From: Rubrobacter sp.
GTDB lineage: Bacteria; Actinomycetota; Rubrobacteria; Rubrobacterales; Rubrobacteraceae
Assembly: GCA_013815575.1 (NCBI GenBank)
Contig: JACDFX010000080.1
Location: forward strand, 1-7,224
Reading direction: 5' to 3'
Length of the DNA stretch: 7,224 nucleotides
Position 1 is the first letter of the stretch, and each line of letters starts with the position of its first letter. Below the pieces are notes generated by a model that searched no databases, was not told the DNA's origin, and saw nothing but the letters and a program-made list of their open reading frames with translations. The position numbers were made by a program, and so were the translations under genes. This document shows positions 1-5,627 of the stretch, piece by piece.

Positions 1-36
1 TACGAGCACTGGTTGGAGCCAGGAGGGGAAGAATGA
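1..36 (+). CDS. nthB: Nitrile hydratase beta subunit, 3' end only (partial)
   Basis: Frame 1 reads YEHWLEPGGEE and then a TGA at 34-36. A short acidic and aromatic end of the type W-x-x-Y/W-L-E-P is typical of nitrile hydratase beta subunits, and the next gene is the alpha subunit, so this is most likely the tail of the beta gene. The TGA overlaps the alpha start as ATGA, which implies translational coupling. Only eleven codons are visible, so the call rests mainly on context. The beta-then-alpha order is the one usually found for cobalt-type enzymes, whereas iron-type operons usually run alpha-beta. Confidence 0.65.
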   Translation, partial: YEHWLEPGGEE

Positions 37-659
37 GCCACGACCATCACCACGAGACGAAACCCGAAAGCGCCACCAGCCCGCTCGCCGCGCGCGTCCG
101 GGCGATGGAGGCGTTGCTGGTCGAGAAGGGCGTCGTCACCGAGGCCGAGATCCAGGACAACGTGGCCTACATGGACTCCCGCTCCCCGGCAAACGGGGCA
201 AAACTCGTCGCCCGCGCGTGGGTGAACGAAGGCTTCAAGACCAGGCTTCTCTCGGACGGCCGGGCGGCGGCCGTCGAGTTCGGCATAGACGCGGTGGCCT
301 CGCCTGAGCTCGTCGTGGTGGAGAACACGCCGGAGGTCCACAACCTGATCGTCTGCACCTTGTGCTCCTGCTACCCGCGCAACGTCCTCGGCCGCCCGCC
401 GGACTGGTACAAGAGCTTCGAGTACCGCTCCCGGGCCGTCCGTGAACCGCGGGCGGTCATGCGCGAGTTCGGTTTCGAACCGCCCGAGGGCACGCGGGTA
501 GCCGTTCACGACAGCACCGCCGACGTCCGCTACATGGTGCTCCCGATGCGCCCGGCGGGCACGGGCGGGATGGACGAAGAAGGGCTGGCCGGCCTCGTCA
601 CGCGGGACTGCCTGATCGGGGTAGACGCTCCCCGGGCACGTGCCGCGGCCGGGGCCTAG
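33..659 (+). CDS. nthA: Nitrile hydratase alpha subunit, cobalt-type motif
   Basis: This 208-residue protein is the metal-binding subunit of nitrile hydratase, a cytoplasmic enzyme that hydrates nitriles to amides. The claw motif VCTLCSC is present, with Cys108, Cys111, Ser112 and Cys113. In the family the second and third Cys are oxidised and bind the metal. Thr after the first Cys marks the cobalt form; iron forms have Ser there. Other family blocks are NGAKLVARAWV (54-64), VENTPEVHN (96-104), LGRPPDWYKS (119-128), YRSRAVREPR (131-140), RYMVLPMRPAGT (166-177) and LVTRDCLIGV (188-197). The N-terminus MSHDHHH is His-rich, as in some known cobalt alpha subunits. The start is supported by AGGAGG at 21-26, six bases before ATG, and by the ATGA overlap with the beta gene. 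After CSCYP this protein has Arg-Asn, where well-known cobalt enzymes have Trp-Pro. The related thiocyanate hydrolase gamma subunit is an alternative. No activator gene follows on this strand. Confidence 0.93.
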   Translation: MSHDHHHETKPESATSPLAARVRAMEALLVEKGVVTEAEIQDNVAYMDSRSPANGAKLVARAWVNEGFKTRLLSDGRAAAVEFGIDAVASPELVVVENTPEVHNLIVCTLCSCYPRNVLGRPPDWYKSFEYRSRAVREPRAVMREFGFEPPEGTRVAVHDSTADVRYMVLPMRPAGTGGMDEEGLAGLVTRDCLIGVDAPRARAAAGA

Positions 660-678
660 AAGAACCAGCCGAAAAGAC

Positions 679-697
679 CGTGGGCGCCGTAGCCACG
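679..697. terminator. Weak hairpin between convergent genes
   Basis: CGTGG (679-683) and CCACG (693-697) can pair around a nine-base loop in the 40-base gap between the stop codons of the nitrile hydratase alpha gene and the EF-G-like gene. There is no T-run on either side. The position would suit a bidirectional terminator, but the stem is only five base pairs, so this is a weak call. Confidence 0.25.
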
Positions 698-699
698 TC

Positions 700-2739
700 C
701 TACCCCGCCGCCGCCTTCTCCCGTTCGTTCGCCGCCAGCACCTTCTCGACGAGGTTCGGCGGTACTTCTTCGTAGTGGCCCGGCTCGACGTGGAAGTTGG
801 CGCGGCCTCCGGTGATGGAGCGGAGGTCGCGGGCGTAGGTGAGCATCTCTATCTGGGGAACTTCGGCCTGCACGACCTGGCGCTCGCCCCGTTGCTCCAC
901 ACCCATCGGGCGTCCGCGGCGGCCCGAGAGGTCGCCCATCACGTCGCCTACGAGTTCGGCGGGCGCGAGCACCTCGACCTTGACGTAGGGTTCGAGCAGG
1001 ACGGGATGGGCATCCTCGACGGCGTTCTTGAAGGCCATGGAGCCCGCGACCTTGAAGGCCATCTCCGAGGAGTCCACGGTGTGGAAGGCGCCGTCGTGGA
1101 GGCGGACCTTAACGTCCACGACCGGGTAGCCGGCGATATTGCCTTCGCGCATCGCCTCTTCGACGCCCTTCTCGACAGCCGGGATGAACTGGCGCGGGAT
1201 GGAACCACCGACGATGGCGTTCTCGAAGACGAAGCCAGAGCCGCGGGGGAGCGGGGAGATCTCGACCCTCGCGTCCCCGAACTGGCCGCGTCCGCCGGTC
1301 TGCTTCTTGTAGCGTCCCTGGGCCTTCGCGCCCGTCGTGATCGTCTCCATAAACGGAACCTTCGGCGCCTCCGCCTCGACCTCGACCCCGTAGCGGTGGT
1401 TGATCCGCTCCAGCGCGAGCTCGACGTGCATCTGGGTGAGGCCGGCCAGGATGTCCTCCCTCGTTGCCTCTGAGCGCTCCAGGCTCAGGGACGGGTCCTC
1501 ATCGACGACGCGCCGGATCGCCTCGAAGACCTTCTCCTCCTCCCCGCGCGTCTTCGCCCCGACCGCGAACGCCGCCGTCGACTCCGGCAACTCGACCGGC
1601 CCGAACGATAGGGTCTCGTCCGGCTTGCACAGGGTGTCGAAGGTGGAGGTGTCCCTGAGCTTGGCGACCGCGATCACGTCCCCCGCGACGGCCTCGTCGA
1701 CGGCTTCGCGGTCCTTGCCGACTAGGTGGAAGATGCCGCCGAGCCTCTCCTGGGAACCCGTGCGGGGGTTCGTGAGCGCCTCGTCCGAGCGGCAGCGGCC
1801 GCTTACGACCCGCAGCACGCTCAGGCGGCCGGCGTAGGGATCGACGAAGGTCTTGAAGACGTAGGCCGCGAACGGGCCGTCCGGGTCGGAAGGGATCTCT
1901 TTCCCGCTCTGTGTCGTCCACCGGGGTCGGTCGGCGGGGCTCGGGGCGCTGCCGGCGATGGCGTCCAGAAGACGGTCGACGCCTATCATGCGCTCCGCGC
2001 TCGCGGCGAGGACCGGGATGATCAGGCCGTCGGCGATGCCCTTGCGGATGCCTTCGAAAGCTTCTTCGGTGGAGATCTCCTCCCCTTCGAGGTACTTCTC
2101 GAGCAGCGTGTCGTCGCTCTCCGCAATGGCTTCGTAGAGCTGGGTCTTGGCGGTGTCGACCTCGCCCTCCATGCCGGCCGGGACCCCGGCGGTCTGCCCC
2201 CCGCCCACGAACGCGATGCCAGAGAGGAGCCCGTAGACGCCGGCGAGGTCGCCCTCCCGCCCGACGGGCAGGTTCAGGGGCACGACCGACTGCCCGAAGC
2301 GTTCCCTGAGTTGCTCTATGACGGTCCCGAAGTCCGTCCGTTCGCGGTCCAGGTGGTTCACGACGATGAAGTGCGGGATGTCCTCCTTCTCGCCCCGGCG
2401 CCAGACGCGCTCGGTGACGACCTGAATCGGGTCCTGCGCGTGGACGACGAGGACGGCGCAGTCCGCCGCTCTTTGCGCGACGAAGGCGTCCCCGATAAAG
2501 CCCCCGTCGCCGGGGGTATCTAGAAGGTTGATCTGTCGACCCTTCCACCCGATGGACGCCACGCCCATCCCGAGGGTCATGGCGCGTTCCCGCTCCTCTT
2601 CGGAGTTATCCAGGGTCCCGTTCGCCGGACCCTCCCTGCCCGAGGCCAGGCCTATCATGCCTTCGGCGATGCGCGTCTTGCCGCTGCCCCTGTGCCCTAT
2701 AAGGCACACGTTCCGGATCGTCTGCGTCTCCGCCGCCAC
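700..2739 (-). CDS. EF-G-like translational GTPase (EF-G2 type paralogue)
   Basis: The protein has 679 residues and the full EF-G domain order: GTPase (about 1-265), beta-barrel (about 285-385), domain III (about 386-460), domain IV (about 461-585) and domain V (about 586-679). The P-loop GHRGSGKT (15-22) is intact and Thr55 lies in the switch I region. Two G motifs are abnormal. Switch II reads DTPGD (74-78), where canonical EF-G has the catalytic His of DTPGH. The base-recognition motif reads NHLD (128-131) instead of NKxD. SA (247-248) matches G5. Domain IV keeps KKQTGGRGQFGD (478-489) and FHTVDSSEMAF (552-562), so the tip His553 that reaches the decoding centre in EF-G is preserved. The start is GTG at 2737-2739 with AGGAGG four bases upstream. 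No ribosomal protein, elongation factor Tu or rpoB neighbours are present, so this is not the housekeeping fusA of the str operon. In mycobacteria the related EF-G2 is reported not to act as a translocase; the role here is unknown. It is read divergently from the membrane protein gene at 2863. Confidence 0.93.
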   Translation of the reverse strand: MAAETQTIRNVCLIGHRGSGKTRIAEGMIGLASGREGPANGTLDNSEEERERAMTLGMGVASIGWKGRQINLLDTPGDGGFIGDAFVAQRAADCAVLVVHAQDPIQVVTERVWRRGEKEDIPHFIVVNHLDRERTDFGTVIEQLRERFGQSVVPLNLPVGREGDLAGVYGLLSGIAFVGGGQTAGVPAGMEGEVDTAKTQLYEAIAESDDTLLEKYLEGEEISTEEAFEGIRKGIADGLIIPVLAASAERMIGVDRLLDAIAGSAPSPADRPRWTTQSGKEIPSDPDGPFAAYVFKTFVDPYAGRLSVLRVVSGRCRSDEALTNPRTGSQERLGGIFHLVGKDREAVDEAVAGDVIAVAKLRDTSTFDTLCKPDETLSFGPVELPESTAAFAVGAKTRGEEEKVFEAIRRVVDEDPSLSLERSEATREDILAGLTQMHVELALERINHRYGVEVEAEAPKVPFMETITTGAKAQGRYKKQTGGRGQFGDARVEISPLPRGSGFVFENAIVGGSIPRQFIPAVEKGVEEAMREGNIAGYPVVDVKVRLHDGAFHTVDSSEMAFKVAGSMAFKNAVEDAHPVLLEPYVKVEVLAPAELVGDVMGDLSGRRGRPMGVEQRGERQVVQAEVPQIEMLTYARDLRSITGGRANFHVEPGHYEEVPPNLVEKVLAANEREKAAAG

Positions 2740-2771
2740 GATTCCTCCTCTCCGAGAGATTACACCTCTCC

Positions 2772-2787
2772 ACCCGTCCCCACGGGT
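2772..2787. repeat. Short hairpin in the leader of the EF-G-like gene
   Basis: ACCCGT (2772-2777) and ACGGGT (2782-2787) form a perfect six-base stem with a four-base loop. It lies 33-48 bases upstream of the GTG start of the EF-G-like gene, in the 123-base divergent intergenic region. It may sit in the 5' leader, but no promoter for that gene could be fixed by eye, so any regulatory role is unproven. Confidence 0.35.
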
Positions 2788-2842
2788 AGGGCAACCAGCT
2801 TAACGCAGCCCGCTTTCTCGCGCAGGTCCCAAGCCACCCGGA

Positions 2843-2851
2843 TGCTACAAT
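2843..2851 (+). promoter_or_regulatory. Candidate extended -10 promoter for the 2863 membrane protein gene
   Basis: TGCTACAAT matches an extended -10 element (TGn followed by TACAAT, one mismatch to TATAAT). No convincing -35 is seen at the usual distance (2822-2828), which fits an extended -10 promoter. Transcription would begin near 2857-2859, only about five bases before the ATG at 2863. No Shine-Dalgarno sequence precedes that ATG. The message would therefore be leaderless or nearly so, a common form in actinobacteria. Confidence 0.5.
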
Positions 2852-2862
2852 CCCCTTCTCGT

Positions 2863-3246
2863 ATGGACTTTCTCTCTTCAGGAGCTTTCGCGGGTAACGA
2901 CAGGCTCCGGGCAAGCGCGGCCAGGGCCGGCGCGGGCCCGCTGCTCGCCCTCGTCTTGATCGGCCTGTTGGCTGACGTCGCGCGCCCCGAAGAGGCCTAC
3001 GCCGGCATAGACTACGGCCTCTCGCTGCTCGCGTTCCTGGGCGCGGCCGGCTGCGCGGTGTGCCTGACCTCCAGGCTCGCCACGCGCCTCGACCCGTTGC
3101 CGGGGGCGGGCATCTTCGCCCCCGCGGCCCGCACCTTCGCGTCCGTTTCGGGCCTTTCGGCGCGCGGCGAGGGGTGGCCGTTGCTGGTGGCCCTGCTCTT
3201 CGGCCCGCTGGTCGTCCTGATCTCCGGCCTCGGCGGCTGGGTGTAG
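2863..3246 (+). CDS. Small three-helix membrane protein of unknown function, upstream of yidC
   Basis: I do not recognise this 127-residue protein. It has a short polar N-terminus (about 1-24, with Arg15, Arg17 and Arg21) and three hydrophobic segments at about 25-40, 50-69 and 105-124. The loops between them carry several Arg residues (41, 71, 75, 90). A pair of Cys residues (64 and 67) lies inside the second segment. There is no signal peptidase or lipobox motif. The ATG at 2863 was chosen because it sits just after a good -10 element. An in-frame ATG at 2842 overlaps that element and would add seven polar residues. The gene ends 54 bases before yidC on the same strand, so the two are probably co-transcribed. 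A role linked to membrane protein insertion is only a guess from this pairing. Competing open frames here, on the other strand, encode Arg/Pro-rich shadows. Confidence 0.65.
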   Translation: MDFLSSGAFAGNDRLRASAARAGAGPLLALVLIGLLADVARPEEAYAGIDYGLSLLAFLGAAGCAVCLTSRLATRLDPLPGAGIFAPAARTFASVSGLSARGEGWPLLVALLFGPLVVLISGLGGWV

Positions 3247-3300
3247 CACCGGCCCTTCGAGCGAGGCACCCATCTTCCACGAGGCAAAGGACCGACACAC

Positions 3301-4095
3301 ATGCTGCAGTTCTTGAGGGATCTCTTCGATCCGCTCTTCAACATCATGGGCTTCACGCTCTCGACCTTCCACGGCTGGGGGGCGCCGTGGTGGCTCGCAA
3401 TCGCGATGCTCACCGTCGTGGTGCGCACGCTCCTCTTCCCTCTCACCATCCGTCAGGTCAAGAGCATGCGCAAGATGCAGGATCTCAAGCCGGCGATGGA
3501 CGAGCTGCGCAAAGAACACAAGGACGACTCGCAGAAGCTCCAGCAAGAGATGATGAAGCTCTACTCGGAGCGCGGGGCAAACCCGCTCGGAGGGTGCCTG
3601 CCCATCTTCGTGCAGTTGCCCATCTTCCTCGTCCTGTACTACACCATCCGGGAGTTCGACAAGCTCGAAAGCTTCAGGACCGGCGGCCTCCTGTGGTTCC
3701 AGGATCTGACCGTCTACGACCCCCTCTACATCCTGCCTGTTCTCTACATCGCGACGATGATGGTCTCCCAGGAGATAGCCACGCAGAATACCGCGCCGGA
3801 GCAGAGGAGGATCATGCGCTTCTTGCCCCTCGTCTTCGGCATCGTGCTCCTACGGTTCCCCGCGGGCCTCTTCGTCTACTGGGTGACCTCCAATATCATC
3901 AGCATCTTCCAGAACCTCCTGATCTACCGCAACGTCCCGAAGTCAGGCGTCGAAGACGACGAGCCGGAAGCAGCCGACGCAGACGGGGAGGAGCAGCCCG
4001 ACGGTTACCGGGCGAAGACGGAGACTGGGCCTCCGAGCCAGCCCGTCCCGAACGGCAACGGGGCCAAGAAAACGAGGACGAAAAAGAGGAGGTAG
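3301..4095 (+). CDS. yidC: YidC/Oxa1 family membrane protein insertase
   Basis: This 264-residue integral membrane protein inserts and folds proteins in the cytoplasmic membrane, alone or with SecYEG. It is the short form without the large periplasmic domain of the E. coli protein. The first conserved helix (about 28-50) holds Arg42 in VVVRTLLFPLT, matching the single hydrophilic-groove Arg that is essential in Gram-positive homologues. It is followed by the charged cytoplasmic hairpin (about 51-92), then NPLGGCLPIFVQLPIF (94-109), a segment near 138-157, and the FPAGLFVYWVTSN block (186-198). The tail (213-264) is acidic, then low-complexity, and ends in KKTRTKKRR, a basic end like those thought to contact ribosomes. 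No lipobox is seen at the N-terminus. AAAGGA at 3286-3291, nine bases before ATG, supports the start. The gene is not beside rpmH, rnpA or jag here, which is the common location of yidC, so it may be an additional copy. Its stop lies 19 bases from the convergent anti-sigma gene. Confidence 0.93.
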   Translation: MLQFLRDLFDPLFNIMGFTLSTFHGWGAPWWLAIAMLTVVVRTLLFPLTIRQVKSMRKMQDLKPAMDELRKEHKDDSQKLQQEMMKLYSERGANPLGGCLPIFVQLPIFLVLYYTIREFDKLESFRTGGLLWFQDLTVYDPLYILPVLYIATMMVSQEIATQNTAPEQRRIMRFLPLVFGIVLLRFPAGLFVYWVTSNIISIFQNLLIYRNVPKSGVEDDEPEAADADGEEQPDGYRAKTETGPPSQPVPNGNGAKKTRTKKRR

Positions 4096-4114
4096 AACGG
4101 GAACGAGCCGCGTC

Positions 4115-4879
4115 TCAGTCGAGTACGGAGAATCGGGCTTCGGCCGACACGCGTCCGTAGGGGGCTTCTGGCGGCCCCTGTCCGTAGGTGGCGCGCACGG
4201 TCGCGTCTCCGGGCCTGGCGCTCGCTGGCACCTCCAGGCTCGCAGCCAACCTCGAGCCTTCATCGGCCTCGAACCGGCCTAGCTCCCAGGTTCTTCCGTC
4301 CTGCCGGAACTCTACGCGCACGTCGCGGGCGGGAATAGTTCGCGCCGACCCACCCGACCCGGTGTCGTCACAGGCGCTGAAACCGGCGACGAAGTACCTT
4401 CCGCGAATCCCGAACTCGTCCCCCGGAGCCCCCCGCGCCGGCCGCGCTTCGAGGGCCGCCTCCGGCGAGGCGCACGCGGCAGCGGACGAACCCGAGGAGG
4501 CAGAAGACGCTCCGGAGTCCGCCGCCATAGACGACGGGGCCTCCTGTTCGGTAATGTCGCCGGCGCCTTCCCGGTCCCCTTCCACCGCCTCCTGCCCGCC
4601 TGACTCCGCCGCGCCACCACCCGCCGCGCCTCCGGCCAGCATGCCACCGCCGCCCGTACCGCGAACCGCGAGCGAGACGACCGGAACGGCCACGAGCAGG
4701 AAGAGCGCGGCCGCGGCGATCCACCAGAACCGCGGCAGAGGTCGGGCCGGCGATCCTGGGCCGCCGGACTCCGCCTCCAACCGGCCCCGAACCGAACTGG
4801 CAAGGTCGGGGGTGGGCGGGTACTCGACGCGGGGGCCGAGATCCCGCAGCTCCCTGTCGAGGTCCCTATCCGGCTGCAT
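4115..4879 (-). CDS. Probable membrane anti-sigma factor with extracytoplasmic Ig-like domain
   Basis: This 254-residue protein begins with a polar cytoplasmic part (1-50), followed by one membrane helix (about 52-72, starting FWWIAAAALFLLVAV). Next comes a Gly/Ala/Ser/Glu-rich linker (about 74-137) and a C-terminal domain (about 140-254) with alternating beta-strand pattern. That domain, with blocks such as VRVEFRQDGRTWELGRF and ASARPGDATVRATY, looks like an Ig-type fold. Cys136 and Cys170 could form a disulfide outside the cell. The role is inferred from context: its ATG lies inside the end of the ECF sigma gene (14-base overlap), the classic sigma/anti-sigma arrangement, with GGAGG six bases before the start. 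The zinc anti-sigma motif HxxxCxxC is absent, so if it binds the sigma factor it does so by another fold. It could instead be an unrelated envelope protein under the same control. Confidence 0.7.
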   Translation of the reverse strand: MQPDRDLDRELRDLGPRVEYPPTPDLASSVRGRLEAESGGPGSPARPLPRFWWIAAAALFLLVAVPVVSLAVRGTGGGGMLAGGAAGGGAAESGGQEAVEGDREGAGDITEQEAPSSMAADSGASSASSGSSAAACASPEAALEARPARGAPGDEFGIRGRYFVAGFSACDDTGSGGSARTIPARDVRVEFRQDGRTWELGRFEADEGSRLAASLEVPASARPGDATVRATYGQGPPEAPYGRVSAEARFSVLD

Positions 4880-5360
4880 CCTGCGCCTCCATCATCTTCT
4901 CTCTTAGTCTGCCTACGGCCCTCGAGAGCCGGGACTTCACCGTGCCCCGCGCGCATCCCATGACGGACGCGGCCTCCGCCTCCGTAAGCTCCAGGAAGTA
5001 GCGCAAGGAGATCACCTCGCGATCCTCTTCACGCAACCCTTCTACGGCTCCGAGCAACTCGGCCCTTCGCTCTCGCGCCACGACGGTCGCCTCCGGGGAA
5101 GGAGGTGTGACGGCTTGAGACCCGTGCTTCACCGCCCGAAGCGTGAGGCCCGCCCGACGTCCGGCGGCCCTGCGGCGATTTCTGGCCTCGTTGGCGACCA
5201 CGGTCAGAAGCCACGGCCTGAAAGGGGCGCCGGATCTGAAACGTTCCAGGGTTCGGTAGACCTTGACGAAGGCCTCCTGGGCAGCGTCTTCGGACTCGGC
5301 GGCGTCGCCCGTGATCGTGAACGCCGTCCGGAAAGCCACGGCCTGATGCCCGCGCACCAA
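4866..5360 (-). CDS. ECF-type RNA polymerase sigma factor, N-terminally truncated frame
   Basis: The 164-residue open frame encodes sigma regions 2 and 4 of an extracytoplasmic-function sigma factor. Region 2 shows TGDAAESEDAAQEAFVKVY (17-35) with the DAAQEAF core-binding signature, then FRPWLLTVVANEARNRRR (47-64) for -10 recognition. A linker (about 65-97) leads to region 4 (about 98-157), whose helix-turn-helix TEAEAASVMGCARGTVKSRL binds the -35. There is no trailing SnoaL or other extra domain. The frame begins at TTG 5358-5360; GTG at 5355-5357 is the alternative, with AGGA (5365-5368) seven bases ahead. The family normally has about 20 more residues here, and such sequence does continue in the same frame upstream but is cut by TAG at 5367-5369. 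The product therefore lacks most of the first helix of region 2. The gene is coupled to the anti-sigma-like gene by a 14-base overlap. A sequencing error, a decaying gene and a functional short form all remain possible. Confidence 0.85.
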   Translation of the reverse strand: MVRGHQAVAFRTAFTITGDAAESEDAAQEAFVKVYRTLERFRSGAPFRPWLLTVVANEARNRRRAAGRRAGLTLRAVKHGSQAVTPPSPEATVVARERRAELLGAVEGLREEDREVISLRYFLELTEAEAASVMGCARGTVKSRLSRAVGRLREKMMEAQDAAG

Positions 5361-5426
5361 TTCTTCCTACGCGACAACGTCCCCACCTTTCGCCCTCTCG
5401 ACGAGCGTCGCTTCCTCCGGGCCTAC
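5361..5426 (-). pseudogene. Disconnected N-terminal segment of the ECF sigma gene (in-frame amber)
   Basis: On the minus strand the codons from 5420 down to 5361 read PEEATLVERAKGGDVVA, stop, EE, and run in frame into LVRGHQAVAF of the sigma factor. Family members have D/E-x-x-LV-x-x-A-x-x-G-D-x-x-A-Y/F-EELV-x-x-HQ, so the TAG at 5367-5369 stands exactly where Tyr or Phe belongs. One base change, TAC to TAG, would explain it. Just upstream the codons are GTA GGC. GTA (5424-5426) sits six bases behind GGGAGGA and is probably a former GTG start. The match to sigma region 2.1 is clear to the eye, so I regard this as gene remnant rather than leader. Confidence 0.75.
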
Positions 5427-5432
5427 GGCCGA

Positions 5433-5439
5433 TCCTCCC
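5433..5439 (-). promoter_or_regulatory. Shine-Dalgarno sequence facing a GTA codon
   Basis: GGGAGGA on the minus strand lies six bases before GTA (5424-5426). That spacing suits a start codon at this position. No ATG, GTG or TTG is in frame between here and the amber codon, so this strong site now has no standard start to serve. It supports the view that the original sigma gene began here. Confidence 0.5.
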
Positions 5440-5459
5440 TCTCGGAGCTCCTTACCCCT

Positions 5460-5488
5460 TCTACAAATTCGGGGACGGAAAGGTTCCC
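5460..5488 (-). promoter_or_regulatory. Candidate ECF-type promoter of the sigma/anti-sigma operon
   Basis: On the minus strand GGGAACC (5482-5488) matches the GGAAC core typical of ECF -35 elements. Sixteen bases later comes TGTAGA (5460-5465), a loose match to GTC/GTA-type ECF -10 elements. Transcription would start near 5453, giving a leader that reaches the GGGAGGA site. ECF sigma genes often control their own promoter, so this would fit autoregulation. The elements are short and the evidence is by eye only. Confidence 0.3.
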
Positions 5489-5541
5489 GTGCTCAAGAAC
5501 CTCGCAGGAGCCACCCGTCAGCCAGAGAAGTCCGGACATCC

Positions 5542-5559
5542 GGCCTCAAAAGGCCTTTT
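5542..5559 (+). terminator. Small hairpin followed by four T residues
   Basis: GGCCT (5542-5546), loop CAAA and AGGCC (5551-5555) are followed by TTTT on the plus strand. The same stretch contains the 12-base palindrome AAAAGGCCTTTT (5548-5559). No plus-strand gene ends here, so it could only block antisense reading into the E2 gene. The stem is short and it may have no function. Confidence 0.25.
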
Positions 5560-5627
5560 CGCCGCGTCAAAGGACCTTCCGGCTTTCCCAGGCAGTGCAG
5601 CAACCCTCGCTCAGTGGCCTGCGGGGC

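Noticed and set aside
640..1473. Long plus-strand frame of 277 codons over the EF-G-like gene
   Set aside because: Its translation is Arg/Asp/His-rich with no family signature and lies antisense to a clearly coding GTPase; it is a shadow of GC-biased codon use.
2501..2516. CCCCCG-TCGC-CGGGGG-like hairpin resembling the inner stem of the 5628-5700 repeat
   Set aside because: It encodes the DTPGDGG switch II region of the EF-G-like protein; the likeness is explained by Pro/Gly codons.
700..2739. Ribosomal protection protein of the TetM type
   Set aside because: Domain IV carries EF-G-type KKQTGGRGQFGD and HTVDSSEMAF blocks and the whole reads as an EF-G2 paralogue, so no resistance role is claimed.
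2842..2862. Alternative ATG start at 2842 for the small membrane protein
   Set aside because: It overlaps the probable -10 element and has no Shine-Dalgarno; only ATG 2863 lies downstream of the expected transcription start.
2878..3546. Minus-strand frame of 222 codons opposite the small membrane protein
   Set aside because: Highly charged, Glu/Arg-rich shadow; it has no credible start context and crosses the start of yidC in antisense.
3060..4160. Plus-strand frame of 366 codons over yidC
   Set aside because: The product is Arg/Pro/His-rich, while the overlapping frame encodes unmistakable YidC motifs.
5565..5570. TTGACG on the minus strand as a housekeeping -35 for the sigma gene
   Set aside because: No -10-like sequence lies 16-19 bases downstream; the position holds GAGGCC-type sequence.
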